From assembly GCA_001898225.1 (NCBI GenBank), contig MKTJ01000046.1, forward strand, positions 1-64,000: a stretch of 64,000 nucleotides of DNA, written 5' to 3'. Origin of the DNA: Chloroflexi bacterium 54-19 (GTDB lineage: Bacteria; Chloroflexota; Chloroflexia; Chloroheliales; Chloroheliaceae). This document shows, in pieces, positions 40,514 through 49,205 of the stretch (within the stretch, counting starts at the first letter, position 1; every line of letters begins with the position of its first letter). A model generated the notes under the pieces. It was not told where the DNA came from and did not search any database. It saw nothing but the letters and a program-made list of their open reading frames with translations. A program made the position numbers and the translations under genes.

Positions 40514-41704
40514 TTAAGTGGCGGCGATAGTTACGTCCTGGCTGTAGAGGACTTGCTCCGAGCCGTCATTGGCCGAGAAGACCACCACCTGCAACTTGCC
40601 GGGGGTCGCGGTGGCCGGGGGCGTCCATGTCAAATCAGCCTCGAAGGGACCGGCAATGGCAATATCAGGCCGCTGGACCATTGTAGATTTCTGGGCAAGG
40701 ACCGTCCCGGTATTGGTCTTGAGCATTACCGAGATGGTCGCTTCAAAGGCCTGGCCGTTCTCGAAACCCTGCACCCGCAAAGGACTGCGGACGGTTGAGC
40801 CGGGCTGGACGTTGGTTATTTTGGCCGGGCTGCCGCTCAGGATGTCGGTGTAGCGCCACTGGTAGTAGTGCTGCCCGACGTTGCCCATCTCGACCTGGTA
40901 CTGGGCCAGGTTAGCGGGGGTGTAGGTCAGCACGCGGCGTTCGAAAGCCTGGAACATCACGTCCTTCTCCACCCCGCCGACTTTTACCTTAATCCAGTAA
41001 GGGTCGGTAATCGGGTAGCCGGTCACGTAGAGCCAGTTAAAGAGAGGCTGCTGGTAGACAAAATTGTTGTTCTGGTAAACGAGGCCGCCCCGCGTCAGGA
41101 AATTCCAGAAAGCACGCGGGATACCGTAATTTTGCTCAATCTGGATAATCTGGCTGGCCGGGTCGTTGGCGTATTGCGGGAAGGACGAGAAGCCGTTTGG
41201 TACAAACCCGGTCGTGACGTGGTCGCCCATCTTTACCTTCGAGCCGATATTGTAGACCCGCTGTAAATCGCTATAGTAGGGGAAAGTATTGGTTGGGTCG
41301 CCCGCGACGGAAATGCGGGCCGGGTTAGCCGGGATAAACTTCACGTCCCCAACCTGGACCTGCCCCAGGATCATCTCGCGCACCAGCAGGCCGTTCGTGA
41401 CGTACCAGTCGGTGTTCGGGTTGGCGTTGGGGTTGTTGATTTCCATTCGCGACTTGTCGAAATACTGGACCATGCGGTGTTCACCGTTGCTATCGTTATA
41501 CCACTCGCGCATTTCGCCCGTAAACGGCTGCGGGCCCCATACCCACGAATAATCGGCCCGGCCCTGCTGGACCGGGTAATCGGTCTTTTGCCAGACCTTT
41601 TTAAAATTCGGGTTGGCGAAATCCGCTGCGCTGGCGGTCGTGGTTGTCAGGATGATTAGCGCCAATAAAAGACCCAGTTTCGCCTGCCACTTTGCAAGTG
41701 CCAT
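40514..41704 (-). CDS. Exported protein: large shared domain plus Gmad2-like Ig domain
   Basis: A 396-residue exported protein. The signal peptide is about 1-27 (LGLLLALIILTTTTASA). Residues 30-290 repeat the N-terminal domain of the L,D-transpeptidase at 28684-30327: both contain WGPQP, VQYFDK-RME, TNGLLV-EMI, KVKVGGV, KDVMFQAFERR and VEMGNVG. Residues 300-396 look like a Gmad2-type immunoglobulin domain (TVRSPLRVQGFENGQAFEA, then a PFEADLTW strand). No catalytic part is present. AAAGGAG precedes the ATG. Probably cell-surface; function unknown. Confidence 0.82.
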   Translation of the reverse strand: MALAKWQAKLGLLLALIILTTTTASAADFANPNFKKVWQKTDYPVQQGRADYSWVWGPQPFTGEMREWYNDSNGEHRMVQYFDKSRMEINNPNANPNTDWYVTNGLLVREMILGQVQVGDVKFIPANPARISVAGDPTNTFPYYSDLQRVYNIGSKVKMGDHVTTGFVPNGFSSFPQYANDPASQIIQIEQNYGIPRAFWNFLTRGGLVYQNNNFVYQQPLFNWLYVTGYPITDPYWIKVKVGGVEKDVMFQAFERRVLTYTPANLAQYQVEMGNVGQHYYQWRYTDILSGSPAKITNVQPGSTVRSPLRVQGFENGQAFEATISVMLKTNTGTVLAQKSTMVQRPDIAIAGPFEADLTWTPPATATPGKLQVVVFSANDGSEQVLYSQDVTIAAT

Positions 41705-42057
41705 ATGGTCTTACTCCTTTCGTTTGAGAAAAATTCTAAATTTAGCCCTTTGTTTTGCCGAAAACCCTATTTTGAGGCTAAAGTTTACAAAATCTTTGCA
41801 AATTCCGGGCCTAAATTAACCCTTTAGAAACATTTTCTAATACACTTATAACAGGACTTAATTATAATAACGGTGAAAAAGGTGAAAACCTTCTCTGGCT
41901 ATTTACTATTTATAGGGCTGTGAATGTCTTTATTGTCTGATCTTTATTATGAACGCTGTTTTCGTTGCGAATCGGCTATTGTCAAAACCCAAACTCTATA
42001 AATTACAAACCAAATATAAAGTCACTAATATAATAACTTTACAGGGAAAAAGTTACC
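41705..42057. other. Divergent intergenic region
   Basis: An AT-rich spacer between the exported protein and the YkcB-like gene, which point away from each other, so it must hold two promoters. A TATAAT occurs at 41863-41868 and another at 42029-42034 on the plus strand, neither with a clear -35. I see no gene, repeat or RNA. Confidence 0.4.
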
Positions 42058-44718
42058 ATGAGTGTCCTGCAAGAACCTGCTCAGGAAACGATTCTTTCTA
42101 ACAAACCCAGGCTGCTCCAACGGCGGCTGGCGTTCACCTGGCATCAAATCGGCCTGGGCGCGATTCTGCTCCTTTCGGCCTGTCTTAATTTAATCCGGCT
42201 CGACCAGCAAGGCTATACCAACGAATTTTACGCGGCGGCGGTCCGCAGCATGCTGGTCAACTGGCATAATTTCTTTTTCAATTCCTTCGATCCCGGCGGT
42301 TTTATCACGATTGACAAGCCGCCCGTGGCTTTCTGGCTTCAGGCTCTTAGCGCCGGGATTTTCGGTTTTAGCGGGGTAACCATTCTACTGCCCTCGGCCC
42401 TGGCCGGGGTTGCCAGCGTCGGGTTGTTGTACCTGACCGTCAAGCGGGTCTTTGGCCCAACCGCCGGGTTAATTGCGGCCCTGGCCCTGGCGGTAAACCC
42501 GATTTATGTCGTTATGAGCCGTCACAACAACCCCGAAGCTATCCTGGTCCTTTCGCTAGTGATGGGGGCCTGGGCCCTCACCCATGCCGCCGAAAAGGGC
42601 AAAGTGGCCTGGTTGTGCCTGGCCGTTGGGATGGTCGGGGTCGGTTTCAACGTCAAAATGCTGGAAGCCTTCATCGTTCTTCCGGCCTTTTATCTCGTTT
42701 ATTTCCTGCTGGCCCCGGTCAAGTGGTGGGTCCGAATTCTACAACTGGCCGTGGCGACGGTCGTGCTGGTGGTTGTTTCGCTCTCCTGGGCCACGATTGT
42801 AGACCTGACCCCGGCCAACCAGCGTCCCTATATCGGCGGCAGCACCGATAACACCGTCCTAAACCTGGCTTTTAATTACAATGGTCTCGACCGTATCGAG
42901 GGCAACGGCTTTGGCGGTGGTGGGCGCGGGTTTGGTGGACAGAGCCAGCAATCCGGCGGTATCACCGGCTTCCTGGGCAACCTTTTCCACGGTGTCCAGC
43001 TTCCTTTCTTTAGCAGCCCGACCCCGACCACGGGCCGGGGTGGTTTTGGCGGCGGTGGAGGTGGCGGCGTGATTGCCGGGCAAGCCGGGCTGTTCCGTAT
43101 GTTCGAGCGCGACCTGGCGGGGGAGGCCGGGTGGCTCTTGCCGGTGGCCCTCCTGGCTATCGGGATAATCGCCCTGCAAAGCTGGAAGCGGTTTCCAAAA
43201 GGGCTGGAACGGCGCAAGCGTTACCAGGGGGTCGTCCTCTGGGGCGGCTGGCTTTTGACCTTCATGGTGGTCTTTAGCGGGGCGGAAGGTATTTTCCACA
43301 GCTATTACCTTGTGATGCTCTCCCCGGCCATCTCGGCCCTGTTCGGGGCCGGGGCGGAAGCCCTCTGGCACGATTACAAAGCAGGCGGCTGGCGGCGCTG
43401 GATTTTACCGGTGGTCCTACTGCTCACGGCCCTGTTCGAATTTAACATCTTGAGCGTTTATACCGATTGGAACCGGACTATCGCCCTGGTGATGATTGCC
43501 CTCGAACTGGCGGTTGTCTGTGTCCTGCTGGCGGTGCCGCGCCTGGTCCATCCCGAAGGGTTCCGCTGGGCGGCCTGGGTCATGGGCGTGGGCCTGGTGG
43601 GGCTGTTGATTGCGCCGTTCTCGTGGGCTGTCAACGCCCTGTTTAGCCGGACTTTTTCCAACGCGACCCTGCCAACAGCGGTGCCGGTCGGCGGTGCCGA
43701 GAGCAATTTCTTTGGCTTTGGCAACCGGGCGGCCCAGGGTTTTATCCAGGTCTTACAGGCCAACTGGAACGGCTGGCTCAGCACCCTCGTTATCGGCCTG
43801 TTAATCCTGGTGGCCCTGACCATCGTCCTGCGCTTCTTGCTCAACCGTCTGAAAGGGCTGAAACCGCTCGAAAAGATTTCGACCCTCGGCACGGTGACGA
43901 TTGTGATTGTCCTGGGGATTTCGATGGCCGAAACGGCTTTGCCGCCAACCGCCGCCGCCTCGAACGGACGAGTCCAGGGTGGCCCACCTTCGACCGGCGT
44001 CATCGGTAACCCCGATATGACCATTAACAATAACGAGAAACTTATAACTTACCTGAACGCAAACCGGGATGGCGCCCAGTTTATCCTGGCAACCACGTCC
44101 AGCCAGAACGCCTCTCCGATTATCATCAAGACCGGCGAGCCGGTAATGGCCCTGGGTGGGTTTATGGGGAGTGATAAAGTTTTGACCCTGCCCCAGTTGC
44201 AGCAGGATGTCCGGTTTAACACGGTCCGGTTCTTCCTGCTGGATGGAAGTGGGGGGGTTGGCGGAGGCCGGGGCGGGTTTGGGGGCGGAAACTCCCAGCT
44301 TACCAACTGGGTCCAGAATTCGTGCAAGGTCGTAGACCCGTCGCTCTGGTCGGCTACAGCCAGCGCCACCAACCGGAACACCCAGACCGGCAACAACGGG
44401 AATTTCCAGCAGGGCGGCAGCGCTAACGGTACGGGCACTTTCCCCGGCGGTAGCGGGCGGAATAACCGTGGCAACCAGGTCCCGACTGGTGGCAACACTC
44501 GCGGCGGCTTCGGTGGTTTTGGCGGCACCGGAAACACCAACGGTTCCGGCAACCAGGGTGGTTTTGGTGGTACAGGTGGTTTCCCTGGCTTTGGCGGTAA
44601 TGGAGGCACTACCGGCAACAATAACAGCCGGGGTATCCCGCAACCGGCCTTTGGCGGTGGCTTCGGTGGACGAGGTGGTGCAGCGGGCACTCTTTACGAT
44701 TGCCAGGGCGCAAACTAA
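42058..44718 (+). CDS. YkcB-type GT39-family membrane glycosyltransferase with Gly-rich tail
   Basis: An 886-residue membrane enzyme. The N-terminal TNEFYAAAVRSML and PGGFITIDKPPVAFWLQAL loop is the polyprenyl-phosphate-dependent transferase signature (YkcB/ArnT-like); about eleven to thirteen membrane segments run to about 620. A Gly-rich loop occurs near 285-345. The extracytoplasmic domain (NEKLITYLNANRDGAQFILA, GEPVMALGGFMGSD) is the YkcA/YkcB-type C-terminal domain, and the last 150 residues are Gly/Asn-rich low complexity (GGFGG, GNTNGSGN). The ATG lies 7-10 bases after AGGGAAAAAG. A terminator follows. Confidence 0.88.
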   Translation: MSVLQEPAQETILSNKPRLLQRRLAFTWHQIGLGAILLLSACLNLIRLDQQGYTNEFYAAAVRSMLVNWHNFFFNSFDPGGFITIDKPPVAFWLQALSAGIFGFSGVTILLPSALAGVASVGLLYLTVKRVFGPTAGLIAALALAVNPIYVVMSRHNNPEAILVLSLVMGAWALTHAAEKGKVAWLCLAVGMVGVGFNVKMLEAFIVLPAFYLVYFLLAPVKWWVRILQLAVATVVLVVVSLSWATIVDLTPANQRPYIGGSTDNTVLNLAFNYNGLDRIEGNGFGGGGRGFGGQSQQSGGITGFLGNLFHGVQLPFFSSPTPTTGRGGFGGGGGGGVIAGQAGLFRMFERDLAGEAGWLLPVALLAIGIIALQSWKRFPKGLERRKRYQGVVLWGGWLLTFMVVFSGAEGIFHSYYLVMLSPAISALFGAGAEALWHDYKAGGWRRWILPVVLLLTALFEFNILSVYTDWNRTIALVMIALELAVVCVLLAVPRLVHPEGFRWAAWVMGVGLVGLLIAPFSWAVNALFSRTFSNATLPTAVPVGGAESNFFGFGNRAAQGFIQVLQANWNGWLSTLVIGLLILVALTIVLRFLLNRLKGLKPLEKISTLGTVTIVIVLGISMAETALPPTAAASNGRVQGGPPSTGVIGNPDMTINNNEKLITYLNANRDGAQFILATTSSQNASPIIIKTGEPVMALGGFMGSDKVLTLPQLQQDVRFNTVRFFLLDGSGGVGGGRGGFGGGNSQLTNWVQNSCKVVDPSLWSATASATNRNTQTGNNGNFQQGGSANGTGTFPGGSGRNNRGNQVPTGGNTRGGFGGFGGTGNTNGSGNQGGFGGTGGFPGFGGNGGTTGNNNSRGIPQPAFGGGFGGRGGAAGTLYDCQGAN

Positions 44719-44744
44719 TCCTTTTCCTACAAAAAATTATTCAA

Positions 44745-44778
44745 AGACCCTTGTCTTAACCGGCAGGGGTCTATTTTT
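44745..44778 (+). terminator. Rho-independent terminator after the YkcB-like gene
   Basis: AGACCCTT (44745-44752) pairs with AGGGGTCT (44765-44772) with one G-U pair, followed by ATTTTTA. Confidence 0.8.
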
Positions 44779-44880
44779 ATTTCAGATTCAGCCAATTTTG
44801 GCCGTGATACTCGCCAACTGCGCACTTCTCATTTCTACTAAACACTAATAACTGAACACTAAACACTTTTCTGCTCCACG

Positions 44881-44920
44881 TTTTTACTGGCTACTGACCT
44901 CCGGCTACTGGCTACTTTTC
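44881..44920. repeat. GTAGYCAG-type repeat, second locus
   Basis: ACTGGCTACTGACCTCCGGC and CTACTGGCTAC in tandem; same string family as at 6909-7066 and 58911-58972. Confidence 0.5.
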
Positions 44921-44946
44921 TTTGTGTTCTTGCGCAAACCGGTTTG

Positions 44947-44985
44947 AACCTGTTACCATGTAAAAATCATCGAGGTAACCTGTTA
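44947..44985. promoter_or_regulatory. Direct repeats AACCTGTTA with inverted GTTACC/GGTAAC
   Basis: AACCTGTTA occurs at 44947-44955 and 44977-44985, 30 bp apart, overlapping an inverted repeat GTTACC (44952-44957) / GGTAAC (44974-44979). The site lies 80-115 bp before the aldo/keto reductase start and looks like an operator. Confidence 0.4.
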
Positions 44986-45061
44986 AAGTAGCTATGAAAT
45001 CGCACTACGGGCCGCCCTTCCGGAAGTGCCTGTATAAAAGTGTATAAATTGGGGGGAAACT

Positions 45062-45928
45062 ATGATTGCAAAAATGAATTTTGGGAAAACCGGCCACGAA
45101 AGCACCCGGATTATTTTCGGTGCCGCCGCCCTGGGGAACGTCAGCCAGGATGATGCCGACCGTACCCTGGAAGTCCTGTTCCAGTACGGTATCAATCATA
45201 TTGATACGGCAGCCAGCTATGGCGATTCGGAAATTCGCATCGGGCCATGGATGCCCCAGCACCGGGACAAATTCTTCCTGGCGACCAAGACCGGCGACCG
45301 CAGCTACAAGGAAGCCAAAGACTCGATTCACCGCTCACTCGACCGGCTCAAAACCGATAAACTCGATTTGATTCAATTGCATAACCTGGCCGATGTTATC
45401 GAGTGGCAGACCGCGATGGGGCCGGGCGGGGCGCTTGAAGCCTGCGTCGAAGCCCGCGAACAGGGCCTGGTCCGCTTTATCGGGGTGACCGGGCACGGCC
45501 TGAGCATCGCCGCCATGCACCTGCGCAGCCTCGGTGCCTTCGATTTTGACTCGGTCCTGTTGCCCTACAACTATGTTACCTACCAGAAAGAAAAGTACCA
45601 GGCCGACTTCGAGGCTCTTTTGAAGACTGCCAAAGAGAAAAACGTGGCGGTCCAGACTATCAAGTCGATTGCCCGGCGGCCCTGGGGCCTGGAAGCCCAC
45701 CACACCGCCAACACCTGGTACGAACCGCTGACCGAACAGGCCGACATTGACAAGGCCGTCCAGTGGGTCTTAAGCAACCCGCAGGTCTTCCTCAATACCG
45801 CCGGGGATATTCACATTTTGCCGAAAGTCCTCGAAGCGGCGTCGAAGGCCGATTACAACCTGCCCCAGTCCGAGGTAGCGATTAGCGAGCTTGCCGCCGA
45901 GCGCGAAATGGCCTCTCTGTTCGTTTAG
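45062..45928 (+). CDS. Aldo/keto reductase
   Basis: A 288-residue NAD(P)H-dependent reductase with a complete catalytic tetrad: Asp48 and Tyr53 in HIDTAASYGDSE, Lys76 in LATKTGDR, His107 in LIQLHNLA. The rest follows the AKR barrel, though the C-terminal part after IKSIARRPWG is shorter than in classic AKRs. Substrate unknown. GGGGGG precedes the ATG at short distance. The glycerate kinase gene starts 5 bp after the stop, so they are coexpressed; reduction of a keto or aldehyde acid followed by glycerate phosphorylation is a possible link (inference). Confidence 0.92.
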   Translation: MIAKMNFGKTGHESTRIIFGAAALGNVSQDDADRTLEVLFQYGINHIDTAASYGDSEIRIGPWMPQHRDKFFLATKTGDRSYKEAKDSIHRSLDRLKTDKLDLIQLHNLADVIEWQTAMGPGGALEACVEAREQGLVRFIGVTGHGLSIAAMHLRSLGAFDFDSVLLPYNYVTYQKEKYQADFEALLKTAKEKNVAVQTIKSIARRPWGLEAHHTANTWYEPLTEQADIDKAVQWVLSNPQVFLNTAGDIHILPKVLEAASKADYNLPQSEVAISELAAEREMASLFV

Positions 45929-45933
45929 CCTCT

Positions 45934-47334
45934 ATGAACCTACTTGAAAACCCGTTGGTCCGGCCCCTTTTAGAGGGAGCCGGACCGGCTTTACCCCGGC
46001 GCAAACAGGCCCTGGAAATCCTGGGAGCCGCCCTCGCGGCGGTAGACCCTTACCAGGCTGTGCGCCAGGCCCTGGTCTTTGACCGTGCTACTAACCGGCT
46101 TACCGTGGGAGGCCGGGATTTCAGGCTCGACCCGGCGGGTAAACTCATTGTAGTCGGGGCAGGTAAGGCTGGAACACCAATGGCCCAGGCGGTCGCAGCG
46201 GTCTTTGGCGACCGGGTAAGCGCCGGGTTGGTGACGGTCAAGTACGGCTACGGGCCGGAGCAAGTGGGAAGTGCCGGGCCTATCCGGTTCAGGGAAGCCG
46301 GGCACCCGGTCCTGGACGAAGCCGGTATCCGGGCCACCACCGAAATTACCGGCTTGCTGGAAGGTTTGACGGAACGCGATACGGTCGTGGCCGTGATAAG
46401 CGGTGGCGGCTCGGCCTTGCTAGAAGAACCGGTCGAGGGTGTTTCGCTGGCCAATATGCAACAACTGGCAACGGCCCTGCTCAAAGGGGGCGCGACAATC
46501 AACCAGCTAAACACCATTCGAAAACATCTCTCGCGGGTTAAAGGGGGGCAACTGGCCCGGCTGGCCGCCCCGGCCCAGGTTATCGGGCTGCTCCTTTCGG
46601 ACGTGGTCGGTAGTCCGCTCGACGTGATTGGTAGCGGCCCGACCGTACCAGATACCTCGACCTTTCAGGACGCCTGGGCTATTTTAGAGCGGTTGGGCCT
46701 GACCGGAGATAACGCCATCCCCGGACCTATTCGCGATTATCTCCAAAAAGGGCTGGCGGGGGAAGTCTCCGAGACTCCCAAACCGGGCGACCCTCTTTTC
46801 GAACACGTCTTTACCTACATCGTCGGGGATAACCGGGTGGCGGCCCTGGCTGGTCTCGAGAAAGCCCGCCAGCTTGGTTTTAATACCATGCTCCTTTCGA
46901 CCTTTATCGAGGGGGAAGCCCGCGAGGTTGCCAGGGTCTTTTGCGGGATTGCCCGTGAAATCCTGGCCTCGAATGGGCCGCTAAAACGTCCGGCCTGCCT
47001 GATAGCCGGGGGCGAAACGACCGTCACGGTACGAGGTGACGGCCTGGGTGGACGCAACCAGGAGATGGCCCTGGCGGCGGCCCTGGCCCTGGACGGCCTG
47101 GAAAATGTCCTGATTGTGCCGCTGGCGACCGATGGCAGTGATGGACCTAACGACGCAGCGGGAGCTTTTGCCGAGGGCGATACCGTCCGGCAAGCCCGCG
47201 CTCTTGCTCTCGACCCCTTTGACTATTTGCAGCGTAACGACGCCTACCATTTCTTTGAGAAAACGGGCGGTCTTCTCAAAACCGGGCCGACCAATACCAA
47301 TGTCAACGATTTGACCCTGGTGCTGGTCTGGTAG
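45934..47334 (+). CDS. Glycerate 2-kinase, DUF4147/MOFRL family
   Basis: Phosphorylates glycerate to 2-phosphoglycerate, joining the serine or glyoxylate pathways to glycolysis. The 466-residue protein has the N-terminal DUF4147 domain (VVGAGKAGTPMAQAV and AVISGGGSALLEEP, a Gly-rich nucleotide site near 155) and the C-terminal MOFRL domain (GGETTVTVRGDGLGGRNQEM, then ATDGSDGPNDAAGAF). Length and order match GckA/TtuD-type kinases. Downstream of, and probably cotranscribed with, the aldo/keto reductase. Confidence 0.93.
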   Translation: MNLLENPLVRPLLEGAGPALPRRKQALEILGAALAAVDPYQAVRQALVFDRATNRLTVGGRDFRLDPAGKLIVVGAGKAGTPMAQAVAAVFGDRVSAGLVTVKYGYGPEQVGSAGPIRFREAGHPVLDEAGIRATTEITGLLEGLTERDTVVAVISGGGSALLEEPVEGVSLANMQQLATALLKGGATINQLNTIRKHLSRVKGGQLARLAAPAQVIGLLLSDVVGSPLDVIGSGPTVPDTSTFQDAWAILERLGLTGDNAIPGPIRDYLQKGLAGEVSETPKPGDPLFEHVFTYIVGDNRVAALAGLEKARQLGFNTMLLSTFIEGEAREVARVFCGIAREILASNGPLKRPACLIAGGETTVTVRGDGLGGRNQEMALAAALALDGLENVLIVPLATDGSDGPNDAAGAFAEGDTVRQARALALDPFDYLQRNDAYHFFEKTGGLLKTGPTNTNVNDLTLVLVW

Positions 47335-47589
47335 GTCGATAATCTTCAAAAGAGCGGCTAAGTCACCTTGCCGCCCAATAATCCCCTGCTAAATTCTCCT
47401 GAAAGATTAGAAAATCCCCATCTATTTCCAATTCTTGCTTAAATTTTGAAGCCTAAAATTAATTCTGCCAGGTCCGGTCACACTCATATAGAAAGCCGAG
47501 GCCTGGGAGGTTAGTGAATTGGGTTAAAAACCCAGTCACAGTGGAAATTTTGAATCTGACTGCAAGGAAATAAGAGAAGGATTTTTAAA

Positions 47590-48099
47590 ATGTTAAGGGT
47601 TAACAAAGAAAAAGAAAAATCAAAGTCAAGACCGGAAAAAAGCCCTAAAGTTAATTCGCTTTTGGGAAAAGGGCTGGTAACGGTCGCCCTGGCCGCTTCG
47701 TTGGGGGCTTGCGGGGAAGAAGTAGCCAACCAGGTAATTTCCAACCCGGCTCCGGTAGTGACTTCTACCAGCGCTGCCCCGGCAAGCACGGCTACTACCA
47801 CTCCTGAGACAACTGCAACTGGCGCTAATGCAGCCACCACTGAGGCTGCCACTCCAACCGCCACCACCATCGCAACTACCGCTGCTAATACCACTACAAC
47901 AATAAACAGTGGCGCTACAGCCACGGCCACAACCGCGCCAACGGCCACGCCAGTCCCAACCACCCAGGCCCCCACCGCTACCCCGGTGCCACCTACGGCA
48001 ACTGCCGCTCCAAGAGCGACTCCGACTCCCACTACGAGTAAGACAACGGTTACCAAACCTTCCAACAATGCTGCCCCGGTCCATAGTGGCGGCTCTTAA
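47590..48099 (+). CDS. Thr/Ala/Pro-rich lipoprotein
   Basis: A 169-residue protein with a long charged lead (LRVNKEKEKSKSRPEKSP), a hydrophobic stretch and lipobox ending LGAC (Cys41), then about 125 residues of Thr/Ala/Pro low complexity (TATATTAPTATPVPTTQ). It is probably a lipid-anchored surface stalk, possibly glycosylated on Thr. The coding reading is supported by the lipobox and codon pattern; the opposite strand is also open but makes only Val/Ala runs. Function unknown. Confidence 0.65.
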   Translation: MLRVNKEKEKSKSRPEKSPKVNSLLGKGLVTVALAASLGACGEEVANQVISNPAPVVTSTSAAPASTATTTPETTATGANAATTEAATPTATTIATTAANTTTTINSGATATATTAPTATPVPTTQAPTATPVPPTATAAPRATPTPTTSKTTVTKPSNNAAPVHSGGS

Positions 48100-48169
48100 A
48101 AGGGGGGTTGATCGGAATGAATGATTAGGGTTTTATAACCAATCAACTGCTTGATTATTGATTGGAAAC

Positions 48170-49081
48170 CTATTGACCGTTTAAGCCAAACCGGTTGGCC
48201 TGGATTTTCAAGCATTCCACGAAATTCAGGGCCACGGCGGTCAATTCCCGGTTTCGTTCGAGACATACCAGGGCGCTATCCCGAAAAATCTGCTCGAAAC
48301 CGGTGATTTTTATTTCGACCAGTTGGCCCGTTTTTAATTCTTCCGCGACCTGGGTATAGTTAAAAAATCCCGTCCCGGTGCCGTTGATAATCAAGCCTTT
48401 GGCGGTGTCACCTGGCAAATCGAGAATGGCCTCAGACCGGCGGGCCAGTTCGAGAATAGGGGCCGGGGTTATTTGCCACCAGCGCATCAGTATAAACGGA
48501 TTGCTGAGAGAGGCTACCATTTCTTTCGTGACGGTCTTTTGCTGGCTGAGAGGGTGTTTTGGCGAGGCGACCAGCAGCGCCTTTTCGTGGAAAAGCATCA
48601 AAGGCATGATGTCGAGCAGGTAGGGGTCAATATTCGGGTAGGCAATCAGGGCCATTTCGAGGACGCCATCATAGAGAAACTCGACCAGTTGGCGGTGACT
48701 CCCGTCCTGCACGTAACACTCCACTTTTGGGTAGTTGGCATAAAAATCGGCCAGGGCCGGGTAAAGCAAGCCGCCGCTCAGGGAGCGCAACACCCCCAGG
48801 CTCAAGCGACCCCGCTCGCCCGAAGGCACCAGTTTGGCTGTTTCGACGCCCTCGTTCAGGATAGCCAGGGCTTTGCGGGCATACGGCAAAAAGTTATGGC
48901 CCCTGGCAGTAAGGGTTAGCTTGCGAGTGTTTCGTTCGAACAGGGGACCGCCTACCTCCTGTTCCAGGGTTTGAATCCGGGCGCTGATGGTGGGTTGCGC
49001 AATATCCAGGACACGGGCAGCCCGGCTAAAACTACCTTCCCGCACTATCCGCTCAAATGCTTTTAGTTGTTCAACATCCAT
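48170..49081 (-). CDS. LysR family transcriptional regulator
   Basis: A 303-residue LTTR: winged helix with FSRAARVLDIAQPTISARIQ (about 17-37) and a ligand domain that starts near RLSLGVLRSLSGG. It resembles the CynR/GltC-like group. It is transcribed away from a GNAT acetyltransferase across a 124-bp spacer with three ATAGATA/TATCTAT heptamers, so control of that gene and of itself is likely. Ligand unknown. Confidence 0.93.
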   Translation of the reverse strand: MDVEQLKAFERIVREGSFSRAARVLDIAQPTISARIQTLEQEVGGPLFERNTRKLTLTARGHNFLPYARKALAILNEGVETAKLVPSGERGRLSLGVLRSLSGGLLYPALADFYANYPKVECYVQDGSHRQLVEFLYDGVLEMALIAYPNIDPYLLDIMPLMLFHEKALLVASPKHPLSQQKTVTKEMVASLSNPFILMRWWQITPAPILELARRSEAILDLPGDTAKGLIINGTGTGFFNYTQVAEELKTGQLVEIKITGFEQIFRDSALVCLERNRELTAVALNFVECLKIQANRFGLNGQ

Positions 49082-49101
49082 GGGTTATATCCAAATTTTC
49101 G

Positions 49102-49180
49102 ATAGATAATATTGAGAAAAACGGCTTGCCTAATAATTTTTAGCTGATATATCTATTTTTGTACATCAATTATATAGATA
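49102..49180. promoter_or_regulatory. Three ATAGATA heptamers in the LysR/GNAT spacer
   Basis: ATAGATA at 49102-49108 and 49174-49180, and its complement TATCTAT at 49150-49156. The last two form an inverted repeat with 17 bp between arms. Arrangement between divergent LysR and target genes suggests the regulator's sites. Confidence 0.5.
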
Positions 49181-49205
49181 AACCTGATATAGTTAAAGTT
49201 GAGGG

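Larger units (their letters stand above)
44719..45061. other. Intergenic region with repeats and direct repeats
   Basis: Holds a terminator (44745-44778), a low-complexity ACTAAACACT/ACTGAACACT tract near 44837-44870, GTAG-YCAG repeats (44881-44920), and AACCTGTTA direct repeats at 44947 and 44977. No convincing gene; a 17-codon ORF at 44994-45047 has no support. Confidence 0.5.

Noticed and set aside
44270..44690. Repeat array or CRISPR in the Gly-rich end of the YkcB-like gene
   Set aside because: Irregular GGT/GGC-rich codons of a low-complexity protein tail, with no repeat-spacer pattern.
44994..45047. 17-codon ORF before the aldo/keto reductase as a leader peptide
   Set aside because: No biased codons, no alternative hairpins, no ribosome site.
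47511..48068. 185-codon minus-strand ORF opposite the Thr-rich lipoprotein
   Set aside because: Val/Ala/Gly runs arise from the reverse of Thr/Pro codons; the plus strand has a lipobox.
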